DNA of 64,000 bases from Bythopirellula polymerisocia (GCF_007860015.1 NZ_SJPS01000001.1:186001-250000); one strand, 5' to 3'. Counted from the first letter of the stretch, positions 51,332 to 60,527 are shown. Notes: generated by a model from the letters alone, not told the origin. Translations and numbers: made by a program.

Positions 51332-52483
51332 ATGACAGCACGCATTCTGGCAATTCTCTTGGTCGTTGCCTTGCTGACTGGACTCATCACCTACAGCAAG
51401 CTGCGACCCGAATCGAATCACGTGTCGGGATTCATCGAAGCTGAGGAAATCCGTCTCGGTTCTCGAGTCGGTGGTCGTGTGCAGGAAGTGCTTGTCGAAG
51501 AAGGGTCACCCGTCGAGGCGGGTCAATTGCTAGTACGACTCGAACCTTTTGATTTGGTTCAGCAGCGCGAGGTAGCAAAGGCGAATCTGGTAGCAAGCGA
51601 AGCAGATTTGGCTCGACTCGAAGCGGGCCATCGCGAGGAAGAAGTCGGCCAGGCCAAGGCCCGTTACGAGCAACTGCAAGCAAAGTTGGATCAACTCGTG
51701 GCCGGAGCGCGGAAACAGGAAATCGATGCCGCCCGTGCTCGCCTCAGTGTTGCTCAGGCCGAAATGCGTTTGGCCGCGCAAAACTTCAATCGCATTCAAG
51801 GTTTGGCCAGTACCAACGCCTTCATCAAAGAGGACTATGATCGAGCAACCGAAGGTTTGGAATCGGCCAAGGCAACGGTCACCTTGCGGGAGGAAGAACT
51901 GAGTCTCATCGAAGCAGGAACTCGCGAAGAAGAAATCCGAGGGGCCAAGGCCCAGGTCGAGGAAGCCCGACTGGCATGGCAACTCGCCGAGAAGGGATTC
52001 CGTAGCGAAGAAATCGACGCCGCCCGCGCGGCGCGGGATTCCGCTGCTGCGGCGCTCGCGGCTATTGACGACCGAATTGAAGAACTCACGATCAAGAGCC
52101 CGGTGGACGGAGTTGTCGAGGCACTGGAACTCCAGCCGGGCGACTTGGTCTCGACAGGGGCACCAGTCATGTCGGTACTCGACAAGAGCCACTACTGGGT
52201 TCGAGCCTACGTTCCCCAAAGATGGATGGATCTAGAATTGGGCCAGTTGGTTGAGGTGACTGTTGATAGCATGCCCGAGCGAAGCTTTGCTGGCGAAGTA
52301 ACTTTTATCTCGCGCCGAGCCGAATTCACGCCCAGCAATGTACAAACTCCCGAGGAACGCTCGAAACAGGTGTTTCGCATCAAGGTGACTCTCAAGGAGG
52401 GACTCGATGTACTGCGCCCAGGCATTTCGGCTGACGTATGGCTCGACGGAGTGCCAAGCGATGCGGAGAAGTCCCCACCATGA
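51332..52483 (+). CDS. HlyD-family membrane fusion (periplasmic adaptor) protein
   Basis: A 383-residue adaptor anchored by one N-terminal helix (ILAILLVVALLTGLITY). The lipoyl half-motif GSRVGGRVQEVLVEEGSPVEAGQLLVRLEP opens the protein at about 36-70; long coiled-coil hairpin segments with repeated AxxRLEAGHREEE- and EAGTREEEIRGAKAQ-type heptads follow at about 80-245; the second half-motif IKSPVDGVVEALELQPGDLVSTG closes the barrel, then the membrane-proximal beta domain. It links an inner-membrane ABC exporter to an outer-membrane channel. The stop overlaps the ABC gene (ATGA), so the two form one operon and one exporter. No outer-membrane TolC-type gene is present here. Confidence 0.9.
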   Translation: MTARILAILLVVALLTGLITYSKLRPESNHVSGFIEAEEIRLGSRVGGRVQEVLVEEGSPVEAGQLLVRLEPFDLVQQREVAKANLVASEADLARLEAGHREEEVGQAKARYEQLQAKLDQLVAGARKQEIDAARARLSVAQAEMRLAAQNFNRIQGLASTNAFIKEDYDRATEGLESAKATVTLREEELSLIEAGTREEEIRGAKAQVEEARLAWQLAEKGFRSEEIDAARAARDSAAAALAAIDDRIEELTIKSPVDGVVEALELQPGDLVSTGAPVMSVLDKSHYWVRAYVPQRWMDLELGQLVEVTVDSMPERSFAGEVTFISRRAEFTPSNVQTPEERSKQVFRIKVTLKEGLDVLRPGISADVWLDGVPSDAEKSPP

Positions 52484-54714
52484 ACGAACTCGTCTTGAGC
52501 GACGAGACTGGCGAAGCAGTTATCGATGTCCGCGACTTGAGTCGTTCGTTTGGCGATTTGGTCGCGGTGCGGGACGTCAACTTTCAGGTCCAACAGGCGG
52601 CAATCTTTGGGCTGCTCGGTCCCAATGGTAGCGGCAAGTCCACAATTATCCGCATGCTGCTGGGGATTCTCTCGCCCACGTCAGGATCGGCAAACGTGCT
52701 AGGCTACGACGCCGTCCGCGACGCCGAGCAGATCAAGCGGCGTGTCGGATACATGTCGCAACAGTTCAGCTTGTATGCCGACCTCTCTGTTCGGGAAAAC
52801 ATCGAGTTCTACGGGCGTATCTATGGGCTCGACAACGCCCGCATTGCCGAACGGCAAGCGGTGGTCCTCGGGCTTACTGGCCTGGAAGATCGGCTCGACC
52901 AGTTGGCCGGCACACTTTCGGGTGGTTGGAAACAGAGACTTGCTTTGGCTTGTTCTTTGATTCACGATCCCGAGATTCTGTTTCTCGACGAGCCCACCGC
53001 TGGAATCGACCCGGTCGCCCGGCGGCAATTGTGGGATCTTCTGTTCGAACTCTCCGGTCGCGGGGTTACGCTCTTTGTCACCACGCACTACATGGACGAG
53101 GCAGAGCGTTGCACCGATGTGGGCTACATCTACATGGCGCAGCTCCTGGTCCTTGGCAAGCCATCAGACTTGAAGTCACTTCCAGCCGTAACACCCGCTG
53201 GGACCAGGCGCTACGAACTCCGAGTCCCCCGTCCCGCAGAACGCTTGCCCGAGATTCGCAAACTGGAGGGTGTCCGCGACGCGACGTTGTTCGGCGAGAC
53301 GGTGCACGTGATGGTCGATGATCGGCTCACACCAGAGAAACTTGCCACGCACCTTTCAACCTCGGTCGACGAAGCCGATATTCGCGAAGTTCCCCCGACT
53401 CTGGAAGATGTGTTTGTCACTCTCACTAAAAACGCGGAGGAGGACAGAACACATTCTCAAGAAACACTTTACTCCACCAACGCCCCGAGATTGACTCTGT
53501 CTCAAAAAGATGGCCGGGGCGTTGCTGCGCTTACAAAGCCAGGTGATGAGAATAAACGTGGCGGCCCCTTCGCGGGGCTTTTGGCCGTGATGGTAAAGGA
53601 ATTCTTCCACATCCGTCGCCAACCCTCGACGATCTTCTTCATGCTCGTGGTGCCGGTCATGCAGACCATCATTTTCGGGTACGCGATTGACATCCAAGTC
53701 GAGCACATCCCCATGGTCGTGTTCAACATGGATGGCCGCCAGCCGAGTCAGCAGCTTGTTGATGCCTTTGTCAACACAAGGCGATTCGATGTGGTGGGTA
53801 ATGTCGGGGATGAAGATTCTTTCCAGCGCTGGATGGCCACCGGCGATGCGAAGGTCGGTATGAAGATTCCGCCTTACTATTCCGACCGCCTGATTCGCGG
53901 CGAACAGGTCGAAGTGCAAGTGCTTATCGATGGCAGCGATTCGCAGGTGGCCACCACTGCACTGAATACGTCGCAACTTCTGGGTGTGAATCTCTCCCTG
54001 CAACTCGCGCGGCAAAAAGCCGAGGCAGTGCAGATGGCACCGGCACGCGATCCCACCGGGCGTGCCGACCTACCGATCGACATCCGGCCCCGACTGCTTT
54101 ACAACCCCGATCTTGAAAGCGCCCACTTCTTCGTCCCGGGGCTGGTGGGTATCATTCTGCAACTTGTGACCTTGTTTCTCACGTCGTTTGCCATCGTCCG
54201 CGAACGAGAACTCGGCACGCTGGAGCAACTATTTGTCACTCCGGTGAGTCGTGCTGGGTTACTGCTGGGAAAACTGATTCCCTATGCAATCGTGGGATTC
54301 ATCGAGACCCTGATAATGCTCACCGTGATGATCTACTTGTTCGGTGTGCCAATTCGCGGCAGCGTGGGATTGCTGTTATCGCTTTCAATGCTGTTCATGG
54401 TCTGCTCGCTGGGACTGGGGCTATTGGTCTCGACAATCGCCAAGAGCCAGGTCGAGGCCGTACAATTCGCCTTTGTGGTGATGCTCCCGTCGGTGTTGCT
54501 CTCGGGTTTCGTTTTCCCTCGCAGCCAAATGCCGCTGCCGATCTATCTGGTGACTTTTGCGATCCCCGCAACGTACTTCATTGAAATCCTGCGCGGAATC
54601 GTCCTCCGCGGTGCGGGCCTGCTGGACTTGGTGCCGATGGTCACTGGCCTGGTGATCTGCGCAATCGTGGTCCTCACCATTAGTGTGAGCCGCTTTCGCA
54701 AGCAACTCGAATAA
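52480..54714 (+). CDS. ABC exporter with fused ATPase and ABC-2 permease
   Basis: A 744-residue fusion. The N-terminal ATPase (about 15-235) has Walker A LLGPNGSGKST, signature LSGGWKQRLALACSL, Walker B EILFLDEPTAGIDP and the H-loop FVTTHYMDEAERC. A linker of about 70 residues follows. The C-terminal ABC-2 permease has a first helix near 385 (PSTIFFMLVVPVMQTIIFGYAI), a large periplasmic domain (about 405-540) and five more helices (VGIILQLVTLFLTSFAIV, LGKLIPYAIVGFIETLIMLTVMIYLFG and others). The layout resembles RbbA/YhhJ-type drug or lipid exporters, but with one ATPase domain only. ATG 52480 overlaps the adaptor stop. The substrate is unknown; a second permease gene is absent, so it may work as a homodimer. 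Confidence 0.87.
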   Translation: MNELVLSDETGEAVIDVRDLSRSFGDLVAVRDVNFQVQQAAIFGLLGPNGSGKSTIIRMLLGILSPTSGSANVLGYDAVRDAEQIKRRVGYMSQQFSLYADLSVRENIEFYGRIYGLDNARIAERQAVVLGLTGLEDRLDQLAGTLSGGWKQRLALACSLIHDPEILFLDEPTAGIDPVARRQLWDLLFELSGRGVTLFVTTHYMDEAERCTDVGYIYMAQLLVLGKPSDLKSLPAVTPAGTRRYELRVPRPAERLPEIRKLEGVRDATLFGETVHVMVDDRLTPEKLATHLSTSVDEADIREVPPTLEDVFVTLTKNAEEDRTHSQETLYSTNAPRLTLSQKDGRGVAALTKPGDENKRGGPFAGLLAVMVKEFFHIRRQPSTIFFMLVVPVMQTIIFGYAIDIQVEHIPMVVFNMDGRQPSQQLVDAFVNTRRFDVVGNVGDEDSFQRWMATGDAKVGMKIPPYYSDRLIRGEQVEVQVLIDGSDSQVATTALNTSQLLGVNLSLQLARQKAEAVQMAPARDPTGRADLPIDIRPRLLYNPDLESAHFFVPGLVGIILQLVTLFLTSFAIVRERELGTLEQLFVTPVSRAGLLLGKLIPYAIVGFIETLIMLTVMIYLFGVPIRGSVGLLLSLSMLFMVCSLGLGLLVSTIAKSQVEAVQFAFVVMLPSVLLSGFVFPRSQMPLPIYLVTFAIPATYFIEILRGIVLRGAGLLDLVPMVTGLVICAIVVLTISVSRFRKQLE

Positions 54715-54726
54715 GACGTTTGCGGT

Positions 54727-55665
54727 TTAGCGACCAACCAACTCTAGAATCTCCGCGGGCAACTCCGGCGTCGCTCCCTGCACCGAGGCCACGAACGCTC
54801 CCACCCGATTGGCCAGGGTAACAATCTCCCCGAGCGGTTTCCCCAGCAGCAGCCCGACTATCAGGGCAGCACAACACGAGTCCCCGGCACCAACGCTGTC
54901 AGCCTGCGGCTGACGCAGATACTTTGGCACTTCCCCCTCGACCCGTTCGTCGCCTGAGTACAAAACGGTCCCAGCTTCGCCCCGGGTGAATGCCACGACC
55001 GACAGGTCAAACCGGCGTTGCAGTCCCGCAATCTGGTCGTCCACTGGTAGCTCGCGCGACTCAAGTTTGAGGAGTTCTCCAATGACAGAGAGTTCTTCCT
55101 CGTTGAGTTTGACGACATTGGCAGCCTGCAAGCTGCTCTCGATGACTTCTGCTGTGAAGAATTGCTGCCGCAGGTTGATGTCGCACACCCGCAGGGCATT
55201 TTTCGCTGAAGCCAGAAAGTGCTGGATAGACTTGCGACTTATCGGCGCTCGCTGAGCCAATGTACCAAAGCAAACGGCCGAGCAACTTTTCGCCAATTGG
55301 GCCAATGAGTCAGTGAACTCAATCCCGTCCCACGCGACGTTCTCTGTGATCTCGTACTGGGGATGCCCGGCAACATCGACAGTCACTTGCACGGTTCCCG
55401 TCGGCACTTCGGGGACAACCGTAAGATAATCGGTCGTCATCCCCCTCGCTGCAAGCTCCTTCTGCAGCCGTTCTCCGAGCGGATCGCTGCCAATAGCACT
55501 GGCAACCACCCCCCGGCAGTGAGCATGACACAGCAATTGATTGGCATGCACCGCCAGATTCACAGGTGCCCCACCCAGCACCGTCCGCTCACCAAAACAA
55601 TCAAACAGCGCTTCGCCCAAGCCAACAACAGTGTAGGGTCCGGAATTGGGAGTGAAGTGCGACAC
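54727..55665 (-). CDS. PfkB-family carbohydrate kinase, fructokinase-like
   Basis: A 312-residue sugar kinase. The substrate-binding start is VVGLGEALFDCFGERTVLGGAPVNLAVHANQLL, typical of bacterial fructokinases (GE-x-LxD, GGAPxN). The anion-hole and catalytic base motif is DSVGAGDSCCAALIVGLLLG near the C-terminus (Asp is the base; D-x-x-GAGD). The sugar is inferred as fructose or a related ketohexose from the GGAPVN type; ribose or tagatose 6-phosphate cannot be excluded. The start is a GTG at 55665 giving MSHFTPNSGPY. It ends 12 bases from the end of the ABC gene on the opposite strand. Confidence 0.87.
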   Translation of the reverse strand: MSHFTPNSGPYTVVGLGEALFDCFGERTVLGGAPVNLAVHANQLLCHAHCRGVVASAIGSDPLGERLQKELAARGMTTDYLTVVPEVPTGTVQVTVDVAGHPQYEITENVAWDGIEFTDSLAQLAKSCSAVCFGTLAQRAPISRKSIQHFLASAKNALRVCDINLRQQFFTAEVIESSLQAANVVKLNEEELSVIGELLKLESRELPVDDQIAGLQRRFDLSVVAFTRGEAGTVLYSGDERVEGEVPKYLRQPQADSVGAGDSCCAALIVGLLLGKPLGEIVTLANRVGAFVASVQGATPELPAEILELVGR

Positions 55666-55748
55666 GCGAAATATGTGTTCAATCTAATTCAGAAAAAAGG
55701 CCACGGATAATCCCATCTCGGCCCCAGGCCGCCACCAAGAGATTTTTC

Positions 55749-55815
55749 TCACAGAGGCACAGAGACACAAAGAATATGGTTATTAGTCCTCTGCTCTCTC
55801 TGTGCCTCTGCGAGA
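55749..55815. repeat. CACAGAGGCACAGAGA inverted repeat
   Basis: CTCACAGAGGCACAGAGA at 55749-55766 pairs with TCTCTGTGCCTCTGCGAG at 55798-55815 (one mismatch in 18) around a 31-base centre. It shares its CAGAG/CTCTG core and its design with 10311-10379. It lies in the gap between pfkB and the PEP-CTERM genes. Confidence 0.75.
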
Positions 55816-55870
55816 GATTATCATCTTTCCAGACAACGAGTTAGGATAATTTAAAATTGCAAAAACAACA

Positions 55871-55906
55871 ATCAGCGCAAATCCGCCCAATCAGCGTTCA
55901 TCCGCC
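55871..55906. repeat. Tandem TCAGCGnnnATCCGCC repeat
   Basis: TCAGCG-CAA-ATCCGCC and TCAGCG-TTC-ATCCGCC follow each other with a 19-base period. The string GCAAATCCGCC also occurs at 2419-2429 in the araD-araA gap, so both belong to a dispersed intergenic family. Confidence 0.6.
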
Positions 55907-55949
55907 TTTCATTCTTACAAAATGACCAACGTGTCGCAAGAAAGCATAT

Positions 55950-58892
55950 TCACAGGCTCAAACGCCGCGTCCGGAAACAGCCCAATCCAACCAAACCCAT
56001 TCCGATAAGCAGCACCGAGACTGGTTCAGGTACGGCTTGTGCCGCTGCTTGCAAAGTGCCGCTACCATACTGCGCCTTCCAGGCCGCCAGTGCCGCTGCA
56101 CTCAAGGGTGGACTCGTAGCTCCTTGCTGCCAGAGCAAGAAATCACGACCATCGACGTTACCATCACCATCAAAGTCCGCGTTGATACCCAGCGAGGCTG
56201 GAACGACATTACCAGTTACCACGGCCCCTGTATCGGCATTGCGATACTGGAAACTGAGCGAATTGATGTCCCCACCCACTTTGAACGCATTGCCAAGTGT
56301 TTCCATGCGATTAGTGGCAAATACTGACTTGCCCAATAAGAATCGCTCAGCCAACACCTTGTTACTCGAACCCGGAGCTTCGTCCCAGGTTTCGCCCACG
56401 CCGTCGCCAGCGGTCGTACCACCATCGGGACCATCAACCGCATCTAAGCCGGGGACTCGGTCATTCAAGCTATTCCAACCGGCGATATTCAGGTCACCAC
56501 TAATTGTCGAACTGCTGATAGTATAGGCGTCGATTTCAAATGTCGTCGACGTGTCATTGATTAGCCTCATCAAGCCTGACGCAGCATCCACTTGCAAAGT
56601 GAGTCGGTCCGGGTTCACATTCGTAGGATTGGTATTGGTGAGATACATCCGGTCAATGTCAAAAAACTCTCCAGTGCCTCCAAAGTTGTTGTTGGCCACG
56701 AACCTCACAGCAAGCCCATCTCGCCCAGACTGGTGGGGTGCCGTGCCAAGCAACGTGAAAGGCCCAGCGTTGTCTTTGTAGTATACCGAATAGTTTTCGG
56801 CATCTTCATCGATTTCCAATACAACAGTAAATGGAGTCGTCCGATTGAGAGTCAAGGGCAGGGGACCGAATTCGGGTGCACCGGTAGTGAGCCTACCCAC
56901 CAATTCGATTCCTCCTGCCGAATTGCGCTGGATGTTTGCTTGAGCGGTGATCGTGCTGCCACCCTGTGCATTTCCATCGTTATTCAGAAAGGCAAAGCGG
57001 ATCTCTTCCGGTTCCCCTGCGTCGAATTCGCCAGGTCCAACAATCGAAGAGAAATTCCATCCTGACATCTCTGCCACCCACCACGCCTTGCCAGATGTCA
57101 CGTTCGCTACGTCCAGATAATTTGTGCCGAAATCATTATTCGACTTCTGAATTCGATACTTGCCGTTCTGCACGCTAGAACCCGACATATCGACGGTATC
57201 TTCACCCCACATATTCCCAGGTGTGGCGTTGTTTGAGGTGTCGGCCAGCAAAGTTCCATTGGGATCGTCAAACAAGAATTCCTCCAGAATGGCGCCTTGA
57301 GTCGTGCCACCGGCGATAAAGAGCACAGCAAGTGCCATAGCCACACCGGCAAGTGGTTTCGTGAAGCAGGTCATGTTGCGATCCTCATGTTTGATATGTG
57401 AGTCTAATCGTATTTCGACAAAGTTTTGCTGTAGCCGACGCCGACGACCCAAAAGCAATAGGCTTCCCGTTGCTAACAATAGGACAGTACTTGGCTCAGG
57501 AACCCCGGCAATCAGCGCCTCAAAAGCTGGCAACCCGTTCGCCGCAACGTACGCATTCTTGAATATTGAGAAATCAAAAATGTCGTTAAAGCCATCGTTA
57601 TTGAGATCACCGGCTTGGTATTTTTGTGCCTCAGTCAATCCAGCCAAGTTAAGCTCGGCACCCGCATTAAAGATTGTCCAGTCAGAAGTCGTGATCGAAC
57701 CGTTGAAATCAAGATCACCCACGACAAACCGCTTACCTCCGTTACCGACGAAATTTACATTGGCCTTGCGGGTGATTCCGCCATCAAAATTGAGTGTGAC
57801 TTCCAGGTCTTCAATCGGGCTCTTGATCCAAGAGCCACTTCCTTGGCTCAAGACGACCATTTGATTGTTACTAAGGTTGCCGCCATTGCCACCAATGACC
57901 CCCTCGCTGAGATCGAAAGCAGTAGTCGAAGTCTTCGACCACGCTCCATCAATATCGACGCTTCCATTTTGGGGAGCCTGATCGTAGTTGTCCGTCACCG
58001 ACTTCCAATTCGCTGAGTTCAAGGCACCTGCTTCTGACGTAATCGAGTATGACCTAAGATTACTGAGAGCTGCTCCTGTGGTATTCTTGAGTGTCATCAC
58101 TCCCGTTATTCGATCGACTTCTAAAGTCATAAGGTCTGTGAGTGGATTGGTGTCACTAAGAGCAATTCGATCGATCGAGAAGAACTCATCAAGTGTGCTG
58201 CCAAAATTGTTGTTCACTGTAAAACGCATCGAATTACCGTTTCGGCCAGGAGAGATTGGAGCAGCCCCCAGAGCTTGAGACGGATTCGGTCCATCTTTGT
58301 AAAAGACTTCATAGGTATTCGAGGTCTTGTTGAGTTCCAAAACCATCGTGAACGGAGAGGTTTGGGTTGTATTGAGTGTGGCACGACTGGAGATATCACT
58401 TGAACCTACACCGATCGCCGTTCCGCGAAGTTCGATGTCGCCGGTATCAGTGTTTCGATCTATTCGAACCTGCGACGTCACACTGCTACCACTATTGCCA
58501 GTATCATCGTCCAAGAAATCGAAGCGGATTTCTTCCCCCTCTCCCGGCACATTATCGTAGAAGTCCCAACCTGACATCCGTACGACGATATAGCGACTCC
58601 CTACGGTCGATGAGGTAATGTTTTCAATCTGCAAATAGTTGTTGGCAATGCTATCGTTGAATTTCGCGATGCGGAAATTTCCTGCCCCATCTGTTTCCGA
58701 ATCTGTGAGCAAGTTGGATTCGTCCCAAGTCTCAATACCAGGCGTTCCCGTATTGGGGGCTTGGGAGAGAAATTGGCCAATGCCCCCTGAGAATTCAAAG
58801 GCATGAAAATCGACCGCAAGACAGGGTTGGGAAATGAATAGCAGACAAGCGAGTGTCGTGGAGGCAAAAACATTCAATCGATAGCAAAACAT
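55950..58892 (-). CDS. Double PEP-CTERM protein formed by in-frame fusion of two adjacent genes
   Basis: The frame encodes 980 residues made of two complete exported proteins in succession. Part 1 (1 to about 506): signal peptide from ATG 58892 (GAGGAG upstream), a beta-sandwich domain, dockerin-like DLDFNGSITTSDWTIF and DLNNDGFNDIFDFSIFKNAY, then the sorting signal VPEPSTVLLLATGSLLLLGRRRR. Instead of a stop the frame continues through QQNFVEIRLDSHIKHEDRN into ATG 57374, which has GAGGAT upstream and opens Part 2: signal peptide (LAGVAMALAVLFIAGG), a related beta-sandwich domain, DADFDGDGNVDGRDFLLW-type dockerin and a second sorting signal VPEPVSVLLIGMGLVGLG. Each part would be sorted by an exosortase. 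Part 2 is probably also translated on its own from 57374. Functions of the beta-sandwich domains are unknown. Confidence 0.75.
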   Translation of the reverse strand: MFCYRLNVFASTTLACLLFISQPCLAVDFHAFEFSGGIGQFLSQAPNTGTPGIETWDESNLLTDSETDGAGNFRIAKFNDSIANNYLQIENITSSTVGSRYIVVRMSGWDFYDNVPGEGEEIRFDFLDDDTGNSGSSVTSQVRIDRNTDTGDIELRGTAIGVGSSDISSRATLNTTQTSPFTMVLELNKTSNTYEVFYKDGPNPSQALGAAPISPGRNGNSMRFTVNNNFGSTLDEFFSIDRIALSDTNPLTDLMTLEVDRITGVMTLKNTTGAALSNLRSYSITSEAGALNSANWKSVTDNYDQAPQNGSVDIDGAWSKTSTTAFDLSEGVIGGNGGNLSNNQMVVLSQGSGSWIKSPIEDLEVTLNFDGGITRKANVNFVGNGGKRFVVGDLDFNGSITTSDWTIFNAGAELNLAGLTEAQKYQAGDLNNDGFNDIFDFSIFKNAYVAANGLPAFEALIAGVPEPSTVLLLATGSLLLLGRRRRLQQNFVEIRLDSHIKHEDRNMTCFTKPLAGVAMALAVLFIAGGTTQGAILEEFLFDDPNGTLLADTSNNATPGNMWGEDTVDMSGSSVQNGKYRIQKSNNDFGTNYLDVANVTSGKAWWVAEMSGWNFSSIVGPGEFDAGEPEEIRFAFLNNDGNAQGGSTITAQANIQRNSAGGIELVGRLTTGAPEFGPLPLTLNRTTPFTVVLEIDEDAENYSVYYKDNAGPFTLLGTAPHQSGRDGLAVRFVANNNFGGTGEFFDIDRMYLTNTNPTNVNPDRLTLQVDAASGLMRLINDTSTTFEIDAYTISSSTISGDLNIAGWNSLNDRVPGLDAVDGPDGGTTAGDGVGETWDEAPGSSNKVLAERFLLGKSVFATNRMETLGNAFKVGGDINSLSFQYRNADTGAVVTGNVVPASLGINADFDGDGNVDGRDFLLWQQGATSPPLSAAALAAWKAQYGSGTLQAAAQAVPEPVSVLLIGMGLVGLGCFRTRRLSL

Positions 58893-58902
58893 AACTAGCT
58901 CC

Positions 58903-60429
58903 TCAAAAGGATCCAGAACAAAGGGGATGTCGAGAAATACGAAATAGCGCAAGGCAAAACAAGGCGATCAAGGTTGTTGATTTTGAATTCGGTTCGGGCA
59001 CCTGGGTAAAGAGTGCCTGAAAACCTGGAAGCCCATTTGCCAGGACATACGCGTTCTTGAATATACCAAAATCGATGATGTCATTAAAACCGTCGCCGTT
59101 AAGGTCGCCAGCAGCATAAGCGTCGATCGGCGACAGAATAGACAAGTTGGTCTCGCTCCCGGCTAGAAACAAGTTCCAGTCCAGCGAAGTCAGTTGGCCG
59201 TCAAAGTTGAGATCAGCCGCGACCACAAACGTTCGCTCGAAGGCAAGGCCGAAGTTGCGCCCTAACGTCAGGAAGCGATCGATGTTTTCTCCCGCCAGGA
59301 ATTGTGTCTCAAAAGTGGCCGAGAATTCAGCATTCAAGTGAACACGACCAAACTTGGCTCCAGTATCATCGATCAAACTGGCGCCCTGGGTATGCACCCC
59401 TGGATCCAACTGCAACAGATTCAACCACATGGGATCGGATTGATAGGCTGGCAAGATGAGTCCGTGGTGCCCATCCTTACCGTTAACGGTGGAATGGAAA
59501 TCGAGCAGATAATCCACATCCCCCCCCGTGTCGGCAATTAAGGCGTCCCCGACCACTTCGATATCATCCAGATTGTTGTAATTGGGCGGCACCCAATATC
59601 GATTGGGGTCAAGAGATTCCCGTTGCACGGTGCTTCGATTGTACCCTGCAAAACGACCGTCCGGATTCGCCATGGGATACACATAGAAGTCGGCGTACTT
59701 GCGCAATAGCGAAGCTTCAATGTCATCGCTCACCAAAAAATCCACGAGGCCTTCGAGATTGTAATTCCCCAACGTTTCGTTGGAATGGACCCCACTCACT
59801 AAGGCGATCTTTTTCTTATCGGGGACACCCGTGGGATCGGAGATCTTATAACCGTACATATCCTGCGGCATAACCGTGCGCCCCAGATCGTCAATGCCCC
59901 CAGGCGATTGGCCGATCACAAGTGAACTGTTACCGCTCAGTGTCGGAGAAACCCACGGACTGCTGACAAGCTGACTGGTGTGGCTCGCCGTTCGCCCCGC
60001 CGAGTAGGGAAGTCCGTACGCCACCCAGACCTGATTCTGAGTAAAAGCACTGTTGTTAGAAAATGTGAAAGTGCCAGCCGAGCTACTGCGAGCATTGTTG
60101 TCGAAGAAAGACCAATTCTCCTGATCATAGCTATAGACCATCGCATGACCGACGAGGCTACTTCCTCCCGTGTTAAAGTTGTCGCCGATGCGAAATGTTG
60201 GTTGCAGGCCGTTGACTCCATCAGCTGAGAAGTAGAGCCATTTCCAATCTCCCGCATTGTAATTGTCGCGTCCAGCAAGCATCACGAGATTACCAGCAAC
60301 CGACGAGTTGGCCTCATCCAACCCGCCATGGTCGAAATCACCGTCGAGCGTAATGACAGCCCGAGCGCTAGACACGCTGAGTAAAATCAGCAAGCAAGCG
60401 CAGACTATTTTCTTGGTAGGCATTGTCAT
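58903..60429 (-). CDS. Secreted M14 zinc carboxypeptidase with dockerin-like repeats and PEP-CTERM signal
   Basis: A 508-residue exported protein. After the signal peptide (KIVCACLLILLSVSSARA) comes an about 130-residue N-terminal domain, then an M14 metallocarboxypeptidase-like domain: zinc motif SGVHSNETLGNY (His and Glu), the Asn-Pro-Asp-Gly-Arg segment MANPDGRFAGYNRST, the third ligand His in YLLDFHSTVNGKDGHHG, and a candidate catalytic Glu in AEFSATFETQF. Then two dockerin/EF-hand-like motifs (DLNFDGQLTSLDWNLF, DLNGDGFNDIIDFGIF) and VPEPNS plus a hydrophobic tail. Start ATG 60429 (or 60423); the frame reaches 60480 but those codons are intergenic-repeat sequence. It follows the double PEP-CTERM gene's upstream end by ten bases. 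Confidence 0.83.
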   Translation of the reverse strand: MTMPTKKIVCACLLILLSVSSARAVITLDGDFDHGGLDEANSSVAGNLVMLAGRDNYNAGDWKWLYFSADGVNGLQPTFRIGDNFNTGGSSLVGHAMVYSYDQENWSFFDNNARSSSAGTFTFSNNSAFTQNQVWVAYGLPYSAGRTASHTSQLVSSPWVSPTLSGNSSLVIGQSPGGIDDLGRTVMPQDMYGYKISDPTGVPDKKKIALVSGVHSNETLGNYNLEGLVDFLVSDDIEASLLRKYADFYVYPMANPDGRFAGYNRSTVQRESLDPNRYWVPPNYNNLDDIEVVGDALIADTGGDVDYLLDFHSTVNGKDGHHGLILPAYQSDPMWLNLLQLDPGVHTQGASLIDDTGAKFGRVHLNAEFSATFETQFLAGENIDRFLTLGRNFGLAFERTFVVAADLNFDGQLTSLDWNLFLAGSETNLSILSPIDAYAAGDLNGDGFNDIIDFGIFKNAYVLANGLPGFQALFTQVPEPNSKSTTLIALFCLALFRISRHPLCSGSF

Positions 60430-60450
60430 TGGCGTGTTGTATTTCTTACG

Positions 60451-60505
60451 TGGGGCAGGCATCCTGCCTGTCATATCCAAAAAGACAGGCAGGATGCCTG
60501 CCCCA
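60451..60505. repeat. Perfect inverted repeat TGGGGCAGGCATCCTGCCTG
   Basis: Arms 60451-60472 and 60484-60505 are perfectly complementary over 22 bases with an 11-base loop. It fills most of the gap between gamma-glutamyltranspeptidase and the M14 gene, both read on the minus strand, and could fold in their transcript as an attenuator or processing site. Each arm is itself nearly self-complementary (GGCAGGCATCCTGCC). Confidence 0.8.
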
Positions 60506-60527
60506 CTTACTTATACGTGCTTGTATT

